Shown here in pieces: positions 19,851 to 31,094 of a DNA stretch of 64,000 nt (positions are counted from its first letter, which is position 1; every line of letters begins with the position of its first letter). The notes under the pieces are model-generated. The model ran no database searches, was not told where the DNA came from, and saw nothing but the letters and a program-made list of their open reading frames with translations. The position numbers and the translations under genes were made by a program. The stretch comes from Lepus europaeus (lineage: Eukaryota; Chordata; Mammalia; Lagomorpha; Leporidae): NCBI RefSeq assembly GCF_033115175.1, contig NC_084834.1, positions 7,723,294 through 7,787,293 of the forward strand. The letters run 5' to 3'.

Positions 19851-20980
19851 ATTCAGGGATTTATATCTTTTAGCAGATACACAGATATGTAAGATTTCAA
19901 AACACATGTCAAGAAAAAAGACTGCTGAGTTTTTGAATTGGATTGTGTTGTGTATTTTTGGTTAATTTGGGGATGATTGACAATATTGAGTCTTATAGTC
20001 CATAAATCATTTATTTGCATCTTTAGTATCTCTGAAATGTTCCATAATTTTCCATCATGTCTTTACCTCTTGTCAGGCTTATCCCTAAGTATTTGAATTT
20101 TTTAATGCTTCTTCATGATATTTGACTTCAGTTTTCTGACTGTTCACTGCTAGTAAATAGAAAATTGATTTTCGTACATTAATATTGTATCCAAGTCCTG
20201 CCAATTTTACTTCTAATAGCTTATTTTAGATTCCTTTGCATTTTCTGATAATATGACACCTCCAGCTAAATACATCTATACTTCTTTCTCATAATCTAGA
20301 GCCTTTTCCTTTTTTAATTATTTTATGTTTAATATTGACAGTTCCATATTATCTAACCATTTCCCCACTGATGCGTGTTTATTTTGGACATTCTGATTTT
20401 TGTAAATAATGCAAAATGAGTATTTTTCATATGTACATAGCCTCAACAAGGTGTTTTTATAAAAGTGTGTAGAACATAATTAAAAAAAAACCAACCATGT
20501 GCTAATGATGTACTTTTTAAGTTTCATTTGTATCCCTTATAAAACCCAACTTCTTTACTCCCTGTCCTAGCTGATTTCCTCCATTATTTTTGGTTTGATA
20601 GTTTTTTTTCCCTCCTTAAACTTTTGCCATTGTATCTTTCTATCCCTAAGCAGTATGTTGTTTACTTCCAAATGTTTTAGTACTTTATGTAATGTTAATG
20701 ATACTGAATTGTTAATGTGTCTTATATTTTTTCCATTCAACTTCATGTTTATGTGGTACACCCATTCTTTTCCCTAAGATTGTACTTCATTTCTCTTCCA
20801 TATCTGATGGATACTCAGTTGAGAACTTTCACAAGGGTGGCTCCTGCTTTCTTTAGAATGTGAATTGTTGGGTCTTCATCTTTATTGGATAATGTCAGGT
20901 TATTTTCCAGTGTGATATGTCTGTTCACAATCTTATCCATAGGGTATAAACATTCAGTGCTATTAGTCCTCAATAATATT
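19850..20980 (-). mobile_element. L1M ORF2/3' region, antisense
   Basis: Text tcttgtcaggcttatcccta, agtaaatagaaaattgattt, attaatattgtatccaag and tgtgaattgttgggtctt matches antisense L1 ORF2 and 3' sequence. Ancient and fragmented. Confidence 0.65.
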
Positions 20981-21002
20981 TGTTTGTTTATATTTTAAAA
21001 AC

Positions 21003-21262
21003 CTGCAGTGCATCATGCCATCATCCCACATAAGTGCTGGTTCAAGTGCTGGCTACTCCACTCCTGCTCCTGGTAATGAGCCAGAGAAAACAGGAGAAGA
21101 TGGCCCAAAGTACTTGGACCCTTGCCACTCACATAAGAGACCTAGATGAAGCTTCTGGCTTTGATGTGGCCCAGCACTTGCCACTGGTGTCATTTTGGGA
21201 GTTAACCAGCAAATGAAAGCTATCTCTAACTCTGCCTTTCAAACCAATAAATATTTTTTAAA
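21003..21262 (+). mobile_element. Old CSINE, sense (left part of duplicated block)
   Basis: Diverged head gtgcatcatgccatcatccc and tail ctttcaaaccaataaata. From about 21081 onward it is shared with the copy at 62907. Confidence 0.75.
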
Positions 21263-21684
21263 AGATTATAATTTGCAAGAAGTGAAATGTTGCTTCTACT
21301 TATTATTATAGTATTTTCATGTTTTACAATTATTATTAATTATCTTCTGTGAAATACTTTTTTCCTATTTTTCTGTTGGTCTGCCTATCTTGTCAATTTA
21401 TTTTAGCTTTTAACATTTTATAGTTTCAGTCCTTTGGCAGTTATAGTCACTGCAGGACTCTTCAAACTTAGACTTCTCTCAGTGGTGTCTTCAACAGTTC
21501 ATAGGTTTAACGTTTTTATCTGTCTTTCCCTTTGTTATTTGGATTCTTTAAGAAATCTTCTGTACAAATGATGTTAAGATAACTGTACTTCAAAACCCTT
21601 TTGTATCTACTTGGAATTGACTTTGTGTTTAAGAATATGATAGAACATGCCTGTACTATATGTAGCATAAAAATAACCATGTTG
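21263..21684 (-). mobile_element. L1M fragment, antisense
   Basis: Text tttccctttgttatttggat and gtatctacttggaattgact is the antisense L1 signature. It continues after the C-repeat at 21996-22136 (catttatcaatggatcattc, tctattggactatacatg). Confidence 0.65.
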
Positions 21685-21995
21685 GGGCCCCCAGCACTGT
21701 GGCACAGCAGGTTAAAGCCCTGGCTTGCAGCACTGGCATCCCATATGGGCACCAGTTTGAATCCTAGCTGCTGCTCTTCTGATCCAGCTCTCTGCTATGG
21801 CCTGGAAAAGCAGTAGAAGATGGTCCATGTGCTTGGGCCCCTGCACCCACATGGGAAACCCAGAAACAGGTCCTGGCTCCTGGCAGCAAATCAGCTCTGG
21901 CCAAGGTGGCCATTTGGGGAGTGAACCAGCAGATGGAAGACACTCCCTCCCCCCCCCACCCTGCCCCGGGTGACTCTTTCAAATAAATCTGAAAA
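21685..21995 (+). mobile_element. CSINE, sense (within duplicated block)
   Basis: Head cccagcactgtggcacagc to tail tctttcaaataaatc, with a C-rich stretch at 21942-21966 in place of the CT tract. Confidence 0.88.
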
Positions 21996-22136
21996 GCAAA
22001 TCATGTGTCACAACATCATTTATCAATGGATCATTCCTCCACATCTCAACAATGATACCTGCGCCATATCTGTTATCTAGTCTATTGGACTATACATGGG
22101 CTGCTGCCACACTCATAAATATTATAGCACTCTATA

Positions 22137-22462
22137 GGCTGGCGCTGTAGCACAGCAGGTTAAAACCCTGGCCTGAAGCTCTGGCATCCCATATGGGGGC
22201 CGGTTCTAGCCCCAACTGCTCCTCTTCCAATCCAGCTCTCTGCTGTGGCCTGGGAAAGCAGTAGAAGATGGCCCAAGTCCTTGGGCCCCTGCACCCATGT
22301 GGGAGATCCAGAAGAAGTTCCTGGCTCCTGGCTTCAGATCGGCACAGGTCTGGGCATTGTGGCCATCTGGGGAGTGAACCAGCATATGGAAGACCTCTCT
22401 CTCTGTCTCTACCTCTTTCTCTAACTCTGTCTTTCAAATAAATAAAATAAATCTTGTTAAAA
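22137..22462 (+). mobile_element. CSINE, sense
   Basis: Head ggctggcgctgtagcacag to tail ctttcaaataaataaaat. Older subfamily. The A-rich tail was target for the next copy. Confidence 0.88.
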
Positions 22463-22477
22463 AAAAATACTGTAGCA

Positions 22478-22730
22478 GGCCGGCACCGTGGCTTAAAGGG
22501 TAATCCTCCGCCTTGTGGCGCCAGCACACCGGGTTCTAGTCCCAGTTGGGGTGCCGGATTCTGTCCCGGTGGCCCCTCCCGGGAAGGCAGTGGAGGATGG
22601 CCCAAATCCTTGGGCCCTGCACCCGCATGGGAGACCAGGAGAAGCACCTGGCTCCTGGCTTCGGATCAGCGCGGTGCGCCGGCCGCAGCGGCCATTGGAG
22701 GGTGAACCAAAGGCAAAAAGGAAGACCTTT

Positions 22731-22761
<31 letters not shown>

Positions 22762-22784
22762 CACTCTGCCTGTCAAAAAAAAAA
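22478..22784 (+). mobile_element. Young CSINE, sense, with target-site duplication
   Basis: Head ggccggcaccgtggcttaaa to tail ctctgcctgtcaaaaaa. Duplication aaaaatactgtagca at about 22463-22477 and 22785-22799. A short deletion removes the ttgcccctcttccagg part. Confidence 0.92.
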
Positions 22785-22799
22785 AAAAATACTGTAGCA

Positions 22800-23194
22800 C
22801 TAATTCTTTGTATCTGATGACAGTTTTCATCAGATAAATTTTAGAATGAGCATGCCGGCTTAAGTATTTTAATTGCTTGCCAGTCTATGACAATCTATGT
22901 TTTTATATCTAAGTTGCTTAATGACATATCCCAGTGGACTTTCTTAGGTCAAGCTAAACATTTAGATTCACAGGTCTACCACAGGACACACGTGAAATCA
23001 GGATTACTCAGCGGGATGTTGAACAAGAAACAGCTTGCCATAAGGTAGTTCCATACAATGCTCTTCCAGTGGGAACCCAATCGAATTATCCAGGAGTACC
23101 TACTGGGTTTCCTATGAGATGCCTCAGGTAGAAGTCAATGGGACATCAAGCAGGAAAAGAAGCAACTCTGGTTGAAAACATCACATCCAGTGCA
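22800..23194. other. Intergenic sequence, nothing recognised
   Basis: No gene or repeat family identified. Confidence 0.4.
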
Positions 23195-23480
23195 GGTGTC
23201 TGGTGCAGCAGTTAAGCAGCCTCTTGGGATGCCTTCAACCCGTGGTGAAGTGCCTAGTGTGAGTCCTGGCTCCACTCCACGTTCCGTCTTCCTGCTAATG
23301 TGCACCTTTGGAGGCAGCAGGGGATGGCTGCCACCCACGTCGGACACCCAGATGGAGTTGTAGTTTCCTGAGTTTGGCCTGGCCCAGCATTTGGCTGTTG
23401 TACACATTGGGAATGAGCCAGCAGGTTGAAAGATACCTCCCTATTCCCACCACTGCCTTGCCTTTCAGATAAAGTACTTT
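23195..23480 (+). mobile_element. Old CSINE, sense
   Basis: Text gtctggtgcagcagttaagc, gagtcctggctccactcc and tgcctttcagataaagt. Diverged. Confidence 0.75.
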
Positions 23481-23919
23481 TTAAAAATGGTTAATTTTTA
23501 CAAATTGCCTTATGCCTTGGTGGCATGAAATACAGCCAGATCTTGTTGCAATATTTTTGGCACTTTTCATTTATATTCACTTTAGAGTAAATGTTGATTA
23601 TTCATAATCAGTGTTTTCTACAACCTAGGAAAGAGACAAGAAAACCACTAATACACAATCCAAGAGGATTAAAAGAGACAAAAGCAAGACAGACTAGCCA
23701 ATCAGTTATTGGCATAGTATTCAATCCGATTGCAGATGTGAGGTTGTAATGCACAGATTTGTAGAACTTAAAAATACCCTTTCCCTGGGATGCGGGAAAT
23801 GTTGGCAGAAAAACAGGGTTAGAAGATATGTGATCTGATTCAACATGTTGGGAATAATCAAACTATTTTTCCAAATTTAAATTGTATTCTGACATTGTAC
23901 CTTCATAAGAAATTTTACG
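23481..23919. other. Intergenic sequence, nothing recognised
   Basis: AT-rich, no gene. Possibly old L1 or LTR debris. Confidence 0.35.
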
Positions 23920-24240
23920 AGGGGCCATGCCATGGTGTGGCCAGTAAGGCTGCCACCTCTGGGCCTGGCATCCCATGTGGGCACTGATTGGACTCCCAGT
24001 TGCTCCTCTTTCTATCCAGTTCTCTGCTGTGGCCTGGGAAAGCAGTGGAAGATGGCCCATGTGCTCACACCTCTGCACCCGCACACCTCTGCACCCGCAT
24101 GGCAGGTCTGGAAGAAGCTTCTGACTCCTGGCTTCAGACTGGCCCAGCTCTGGCCATTGTGGCCATTTAGGGAATGAACCAGCAGATGGAAGACCTCCCT
24201 CTGTAACTCTATCTCAAATAAATAAATCCTTAAAAAAAAA
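23920..24240 (+). mobile_element. CSINE, sense, with a short internal tandem duplication
   Basis: Head ggggccatgccatggtgtgg to tail aaataaataaatcc. Near 24067-24099 the stretch cacacctctgcacccg is present twice in a row. Confidence 0.88.
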
Positions 24241-24283
24241 TTGAGTACTACTTGGAATCAAGGGTATATGTGGAAATTCCTTT

Positions 24284-24327
24284 ATATATAAAATATATAT
24301 GTATATATATATATATATACATATATT
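24284..24327. repeat. (AT)n-rich microsatellite
   Basis: Alternating tatata/atgtat stretch flanked on both sides by ggaaattccttt (24269-24280, 24329-24340). Confidence 0.85.
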
Positions 24328-24528
24328 TGGAAATTCCTTTTCTAAACCACGTAAAACGGCTAGAAGACATAGACAACTTCAACAAATTTTGGTACAAATG
24401 TACAATGGGCTATCATGCAACTCTTTTGGGGTAATATAGGAATAAATGCTTGTATATGGCATGAGTAAATAAATACCAAAAATAAACTATGCGGAAAAAC
24501 TGAGATTAAAAATGAATCATACCCCCAG

Positions 24529-25076
24529 GCCAGCACCGTGGCTTTACAGGCTAATCTTCCGCCTTGTGGCACCGGCACACCAGGTTCTAGTCCCAGTTGG
24601 GGCGCCGGATTCTGTCACAGTTGCCCCTCTTCCAGGCCAGCTCTCTGCTATGGCCCGGGAAGGCAGTGGAGGATGGCCCAAGTCCTTGGGCCCTGCACCC
24701 GCATGGGAAACCAGGAGAAGCACCTGGCTCCAGGCTTCGGATCAGCGAGATGCGTCAGCTGCAGCGTCAATTGGAGGGTGAACCAACGGCAACAAGGAAG
24801 ACCTTTCTCTCTCTCTCTCTCTCACTATCCACTCTGCCTGTCAAAAAAAAAAAAATATATATATATATATATCTCTAGTTAGCAGATTGCATTTGGCCCT
24901 AGAGGAACTATAAATGTGCCAGGAATACTGATGCGGTCACTACAGTTGGTCTGTTGGGTGGATATTTTGTGTCCCTTGAAAAGACACCACAGAGACTACA
25001 CCATGATACATGAAGCCTTCTAGCCAGGGCCGTTCCCATACTTCCCAGGGAAGTGCACTAATGGCAAAAAGGAAGA

Positions 25077-25132
<56 letters not shown>

Positions 25133-25170
25133 AACTCTGCCTGTCAAAAATAAAAATAAAAAATTTTTTA
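24529..25170 (+). mobile_element. Chimeric CSINE carrying transduced 3' flank and a second SINE tail
   Basis: Complete young C-repeat (24529-24853), an AT-rich tail, about 190 bp of non-SINE sequence (24870-25050) that matches the 3' flank of the C-repeat at 55.43 kb, then a second C-repeat 3' end (25052-25170) with a very long CT tract. The whole 642-bp unit is enclosed by a perfect 21-bp target-site duplication (24508-24528 and 25171-25191; core tgaatcatacccccag), so it was inserted as one piece. Confidence 0.9.
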
Positions 25171-25191
25171 AAAAATGAATCATACCCCCAG

Positions 25192-25540
25192 TGATCTCTC
25201 TGAAGTTATGTCACTCTTTACATCATTACCTGAATTCCTTTTTACATCAATCATCACTCTTTGATGTTACATATTTACATTTGCTTCTGACTGTAATCCT
25301 GAAAGATAATCCCCAATGTCATCCTAAATGTTTAAATACCAAAAGATCAAAATCTGTCATCCAAAATCCCCCCCCAAAAAAAACCACAATCCCAAAAATT
25401 TAGAACCCAAAATGTTGAAATCCTAATACTCAAAATTCTATAAACAATTCCCCTTTTTAAAAAAAATGCAGTATAAGAGATAGTTAAACTCTGGAGAAGA
25501 CATGAGCCACATTATATGGCCATGGTAAACACTTCACTTT
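25192..25540. other. AT-rich intergenic sequence
   Basis: No gene. The C/A-rich stretch around 25330-25450 may be an old DNA-transposon remnant, not assigned. Confidence 0.35.
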
Positions 25541-25555
25541 AAAAATGCATTTGTC

Positions 25556-25803
25556 GCTATAACTAGTACTCCAACAGTATTTTTTCACTTTGTGTTGCTA
25601 TGTGGGGGCAAACTGTTGAAATCTTTATATATACTAAACTGATTTTCTGTATATAAAGAGAATTGAAAATGAATCTTGATGTGAATGGTAGGGGAGAGGG
25701 AGCGGGAAAGGGGAGGGTTGCGGGTGGGAGGGAAGTTATGGGGGGGGAAGCCATTGTAATCCATAAGCGGTACTTTGGAAATTCATATTCATTAAAGATT
25801 AAA
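25556..25803 (+). mobile_element. Young L1 3' UTR fragment with target-site duplication
   Basis: Only the last 250 bp of a rabbit L1: agtactccaacagtatt, G-rich tract 25688-25748, end attcattaaag. Duplication aaaaatg(c/a)atttgtc at 25541-25555 and 25804-25818. Nearly identical to the second 3' UTR module at 48.28-48.54 kb. Confidence 0.9.
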
Positions 25804-25818
25804 AAAAATGAATTTGTC

Positions 25819-26480
25819 TATCTTGGCATTCCTTCCAGTTCATGAAATTCCAGAAACCTTTAAGGAATTAAAGGCATCATCTTCCCAAAGAAGCCATGAA
25901 GGTACTGACTGGTCCAAAATTAATTATGTGCACCCTAGGATAAGAAGACATTCAACTGTTGCTGCTCAACCATCACTAATGTTTCCACCAAATTGGTAGC
26001 CTGTATATAGAGTCCCATGTGGAATGGATTTCTTTGTTCCTTAAGCAACACAAGAGCATTGCACAAAAGATGTGAAAATGTAACAGAGAATGCTCAGGTC
26101 AGTGGATGTTGCAGAAAATTTTCAAATAAAAGCAGCACCCCACAGAAAATGAATGTGAACATGGTCACCAGGGATGGCTGTGCCATAAAAGCAACACAAA
26201 CTGTTCATTGCAAGGCAAGACTTCCAAATGTGAGGACCAGGGACGCCAGCTCTTATGCATTCCCTACAGGAAATTGCATAAGCTGTCCTGGTAATACGTT
26301 TGCATGTATAATTTTATTTTTAGGGTTTTTTAAGCTTTTTTTAGCTTCCCACTGTTTTAAATATTTGAGAGGCAGAAAAAACAAAGAATGAGGGAAGCCC
26401 ATTCACTTTTCCACTCCCCTAAATGCCTGCCCTTTCCTACTATTTTGAACTGCCAGCATTTTTTATAATTTGTTACACTA
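25819..26480. other. Unassigned sequence with a 124-aa chance frame
   Basis: A frame at 26017-26391 (+) and one at 25808-25999 (+) run without shared domain features I recognise. They could be remnants of an ancient DNA transposon. No gene called. Confidence 0.3.
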
Positions 26481-27060
26481 GGTATTTTAGGTTCACATTG
26501 TTTCTAACACTGAAGGGTTAAGTCGTTTACTACTGTAGAGAGTTCTCATTCATTTGGTGTATTTTTTTGCAAATCTAACTCCATTAAAGTGCACTATCAT
26601 AATGCTGACTACGCCATTAAAGTACATTATCAGAACACAAAATCTACGCATTGTGCATGTATGTAAACATGTTGAAAACTTCCTTAAATTTCTTTTTACT
26701 ACCTCTGCATTTGTGAAAAAGAAGTGTCTCAAGATCTCAGCTCTTCGAGTGACTGCAAATGTGGTAGCCACCCATTGTGGGTTTTTTCTTGTCAGTTTTC
26801 CAGTTAATTTCTTTCCCAGCATGAAATCATTGCTGAAAGCGCTTGATAGCTTTATCTCCTGTCAAGATTTGATTGATCTCATCAAGATTTAGGCTGTCCA
26901 TGGCAGTAGTTCAAATGACTGCAATTATACAGTTAGTTGTATACAATCACCATGGTGCTATGTTTACACATTTTGCTTTTTGACCTAGGAGCAGTCTATA
27001 TTTTATAGCCAATATGCATTATTTTTCCCAATAAATGTAGGTATTCCCAATTGGGGGAAA
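26481..27060. other. Unassigned AT-rich sequence
   Basis: Overlapping frames at 26554-26892 (+) and 26550-26822 (-) have no recognisable domain. The motif ccattaaagt(g/a)ca(c/t)tatca occurs twice (26581 and 26614). Confidence 0.3.
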
Positions 27061-27530
27061 GACTTTACAATATGAAAGACCATCACTACAGCAGATTAAA
27101 TGGAGTCCTTCCAAGATCCTTATTTACCTAGATCCTAAGAATATGACCTTATTTGGAAATAGGGTCTTTGCAGATGCAATTGGTTTTGATGAGATTATAT
27201 TCTATTAGGGTAAAGACTAAATCCAATGACTGGTGTCTTCATAAGAAAATTAAGGAACACATTTATAGACTGAGGAGAGTAACATGTAAAAGCAGAGGCA
27301 GACACTGGGGTGACAGAGTTACAAGCCAAGTAATGCCAAGGATCGTGGCAGTCACTGGGAACATGGAAGCATGGAAGGATTATCTCCTAAAGATTCAAGG
27401 GGACTGTTCCTGCTCACAGATCGATTTTGGACTTCACAACTCCATGATTGTAAGACAAAGTATTTTAATTTATTAAGCCACCCAGCTATAGTAATGTGTT
27501 ACACTCGTAGCAGCTCTAGAAAATCTAATA
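27060..27530 (+). mobile_element. Ancient placental LTR-type interspersed repeat
   Basis: The order atatgaccttatttggaaat, gggtctttgcagatgcaatt, ggacttcacaactccatga and ttaagccacccagctatag is a familiar old placental repeat layout. I believe it is LTR-derived, but the subfamily is not assigned. The 107-aa frame inside is repeat-derived. Confidence 0.6.
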
Positions 27531-27536
27531 TGACCA

Positions 27537-27566
27537 CTATATATATATATACATATATATATATTT
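27537..27566. repeat. (AT)n microsatellite
   Basis: Alternating TA dinucleotides, short. Confidence 0.85.
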
Positions 27567-27767
27567 TAAAATGGGGGCAAAATCAGGTTAACAGAAATAT
27601 AAGACAATTTACACTAATTCTACATTCAAAAATACATTAATAGACACATCTGAGCATATACAATTGAAATATGTTTCTTGTTTTTATTTAAGTGTTCTGA
27701 TTCATTCAAATAAACTCTTGAATATAATCATTTTTAGATGTATCTTTCTGACAAAATAAAGTACTTG

Positions 27768-28060
27768 GAAAGGGCATTTGGCATAGTGGTTAAGATGTTG
27801 CTTGCCACATCTGCACCCATATTGGAGGAGCTGGGACTTGAACCAGGTGCTCCACTTCTGATTCAGCTTCCTGCTGGTGTGCACATGGGAGGCATCAGGT
27901 GATGACTGAAATACTTGGATCCCTGACACCCAAGTGAGACGCTTGGATTCAGTTCCAGACTCATGACTTCAGCCTGGCCCACCCTTGGCTGTTGTCGGTA
28001 TTTGGGGAGTGGACCCATGGATGGAAGATCTTGTCTTTCTGTCTCTACCTTTCAAATAAC
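27768..28060 (+). mobile_element. Old CSINE, sense
   Basis: Text agggcatttggcatagtgg, ttcctgctggtgtgcaca and tctctacctttcaaataac. Diverged. Confidence 0.8.
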
Positions 28061-28114
28061 AATGGGAAGGGGAAGAGAGAACAGCAAGAAGGTAGTTGAA
28101 GGTATTAGAGTGGA

Positions 28115-28465
28115 TGATATCCATGGAGTCTCAGTCATAGTTCCATTAGAGAAGCAAAACCAATAGGGTGAGGAAATAGATGTATTACAAGGAATTTGCT
28201 CATGGGATTGTCAGGGCTGCCTAACCATTGTCAAAGTCAATAAAGCAGAACAGGAAGATTATGTGCAACCTGGAACAATAAGGTTAAGGGCAGAAGTTGC
28301 TGTCCACAAACAGGAAGGGAAGAGTGAGAGAAGAGGGAAAACTGGACAACTATTGGCTGTTTGGAGTCTCTTGCCAGGAGGACTTCAGTCCCTTTTAATG
28401 ACTCACGTTATTAGATTACATGCACCAAGTGTACTGTCTCCAAAGTTACTTGTTCAGAGAAATTT
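28115..28465 (+). mobile_element. Ancient interspersed repeat, family not assigned
   Basis: Text agagaagcaaaaccaatagg, caaggaatttgctcatggg and taatgactcacgttatta recalls a common old mammalian repeat. Assignment is not secure. Confidence 0.4.
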
Positions 28466-28468
28466 TTT

Positions 28469-28756
28469 CAAGATTTAATTATTTAATAGAGAGCAACTGA
28501 GCTTCTATTCACTGGTTCACTCTCTAGGTGGTCACAACGTCCAAGACTGGGCCATGCAAGAGCCAGGAGCTGCATCTGGGTCTTCCATATAGATGGCAGG
28601 GACTTAAATATTTGGGCCATCTTCCACTGCTTTTCCCAGGCCATTAGCAGGTAGCTGGTTTGGAAGTGCAGCAGCCAGGACACAATCCAGTGCCCATAGT
28701 GGATATCAGTGTCACAGCCTAGGGCTTTACCTGCTACACTACAACTATTGGCCCCA
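28469..28756 (-). mobile_element. Old CSINE, antisense
   Basis: Text caagatttaattatttaatag, tggttcactctctaggtgg and head ctacaactattggcccc. Confidence 0.8.
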
Positions 28757-29009
28757 ATGATCAAGCACTGTTAATGACATCTGATAAACTCTTTCACATT
28801 AGTAGCTAGATTAGTGTTTGAGCAAAACAAAACTTGTGCTTCAGCTTATATACTACATGCTACAAAACGATTGTCACCCTTCTTTCCATCCTTACAGTTT
28901 AGTCTAGCCACACTGACATATCAAATGCCATTGACAGGGACACCAGGAGCCCCTGGAAAGGAAAGAAAAATTATAGCAAGAAAAAGAGAGACAGAGATAA
29001 AAGAACATA

Positions 29010-29690
29010 TGACATAACTCCAGGAGCCCTGAGGGAAGAGGAGATGGGAGAAACATAGGCTATGTAATCTTCAGATGTTGTTGACCCTGTGGACTACACC
29101 TGTCTGAGCAATTCCCACACTTCTGTGCAAAACATACTCCAATGTCAGTTGTCTAATTGAGTCATGCCTCATTAGCATACACCTCAGCCAATCAGGGAGA
29201 ACTTCCTGCTTTACAAATACATAAAATCCTGAACCAGCCAGGCCTGCTGGACAGTGCCTTCAGGGCAGCCCTCCTGGCTGCCACGAGGCTTCCTCTGCCT
29301 TCTTCAATAAATGCCATTCACTTTGCTCCTTTCTACCCCTGTGCCTCATTCATCATGGTTGTGAGACAAAAAACCCAGCAGAGAAGAAAAGCTGTAACCC
29401 AGAAGACTGCAACACTCAAGAAACCTGGCAGAGAGGAGAGAGCCGTAATACAGAGACTATAACCCAGAGGGCTGCAACATGGAGAGTTTCAACACAAAAC
29501 AGCTGTAACATGAGAGCTGTGCTGTTCCTAAAGAATCCAACCAGCTATAGTACCTGGCCCCTCTCTGGGGACAAGGCACAGACCCAAGTGACTGGAGCCG
29601 AAGACTCCTCATGCCACCACTGATACAACACCAACCCCAGCTTTCCTGCAACATCAGCACCTCGTCAGAAGAGAAGCCATTCTGAATTGT
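29010..29690 (+). mobile_element. Endogenous retrovirus LTR, class I-like, sense
   Basis: LTR signals appear in order: CCAAT box (agccaatcag, 29188-29197), a TATA-like acataaaa near 29220, then ttcaataaatgcc (29305-29317) as poly(A) signal, and a CT/TG-rich R-U5 to about 29370. Downstream (29390-29520) are repeated (g/a)ctgtaac and ctgcaac modules typical of class I U5/leader sequence. No viral gene is visible. Boundaries approximate. Confidence 0.65.
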
Positions 29691-30214
29691 TTGACCAGTC
29701 TGCTTTTTCTGTTCATTATCCTTGAAAAGAAACCAGTTTTTAAATATTTGATATACAGGCAAGGCTTTTTGTTTTGTTTTATCCTTTTGGTGCGCACATA
29801 ATTGGGGAAAACAAAACGAGCTAAGCTCAGATTCCCTCATGACCCAGGCTCCTCCTCATCTTTACCACGAATTCTTTGTAAGGTTGTTCATTTCCTTTTT
29901 TGATGTATGAGGCATGATTCAGATGGCATTACCCAGTGGAATTTGGACAGAATTGTTTCTTTTGATCGCATCTTCTCCACACTGATTCGTTAGAAAAAAC
30001 TGCTTCATTTTCTTCACACTTGAATTTTCTCTTGCTCAAAAATGTTCATAGTAATCATTCAGGATCCAAATCCAAACTCTGAATAGCTCTAGTTCCTCTT
30101 TTACTGTCCTTTCTCAGTCTGTTTTGCAGACGGTTCTTGTCAACCTCAGGAGTTGAGATGTTTTCTGAGAATGCAAGGAGGACTAAGAAAGACCTCTCTC
30201 AGTAATGTCTGGTC

Positions 30215-30400
30215 TAGCCGTGTTAGTGATCTGTTACACACTGCCCTGGGATTAATGCGGTATCCAAACACTAGAAGAGCTATCATAACATCCCTGTGAG
30301 GTAGCAGTTGTTAATCTCAGTAAGCAAACATGGAAACTGAACCTGAGAGCTGTGAAGCTACATATCCAGGTTCCAGAGCCATGCTGCTCCTTCGCTATGC
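30215..30400 (-). mobile_element. MIR fragment
   Basis: Text aacatccctgtgaggtagca, catggaaactgaacctgag and ccaggttccagagcc is the MIR antisense order. Confidence 0.7.
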
Positions 30401-30551
30401 TCCCAGAGCATCTGGTATCCAGCTATGCCTTGGGAACTTCCAGAACTGTGTTGTTTATGCCTTTAACCTTGTAACCCACATATGGCAATTTACCCACACA
30501 AAGTCTAAAAGGGGAAGAACTGAAACTTATGTGAAGTATCTACTTCAGTCT

Positions 30552-30874
30552 TTTTTTTAAAAAGATTGTTTATTTATTTGACAGGTAGGGTTACAGACAG
30601 TGATAGAGAGAGAGCACTTCCTTCTATTGGTTCACTCCCCCAAATGGCCGCCATGGCCAGAGCTATGCCCATCCGAAGCCAGGAGCCAGGTGCCTCTTCC
30701 TGGTCTTCCATGCGGGTGCAGGGGCCCAAGCACTTGGGCCATCCTCCACTGCCTTCCCGGGCCACAACAGAGAGCCAGACTTTAAGAGGAGCAACCGGGA
30801 CTAGAACCCGGTGCCCATATGGGATGCCGGCGCTGCAGGCGGAGGATTAACCAAGTGAACCACGGCGCCGGCCC
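30552..30874 (-). mobile_element. Young CSINE, antisense, with target-site duplication
   Basis: Tail ttatttatttgacaggtagg to head accacggcgccggcccc. Duplication cttcagtct at 30543-30551 and 30875-30883. Confidence 0.92.
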
Positions 30875-31094
30875 CTTCAGTCTATTTTTGATAGTGGAAA
30901 GGAATATAAATTTAAAGAGAAACATTGCCATCAATGTAAGTTTTGGTATTTGTGTCTCAACACTTGCTACTTACCTAGTTGTCCTTGGAAAAGTTATTTA
31001 ATTTCTCTAAGGTTTAATCTATTCTTCTGTAAATTAGAGATAATAAAACTCACAGAGTTGTTTGTCTAAACTTCAGATGGTTAAAAAATGAATA

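Larger units (their letters stand above)
21081..22180 (+). repeat. Segmental duplication, copy 1
   Basis: Matches 62907-64000 in the same orientation with roughly 20-25 differences seen by eye (about 98% identity). It spans the end of an old C-repeat, antisense L1M sequence, a complete C-repeat, more L1M and the start of another C-repeat. Copy 1 has the uninterrupted context and looks ancestral. Confidence 0.9.

Noticed and set aside
24840-24875. AT repeats as candidate replication or regulatory elements
   Set aside because: They are the A/T tails of SINEs; no further evidence.
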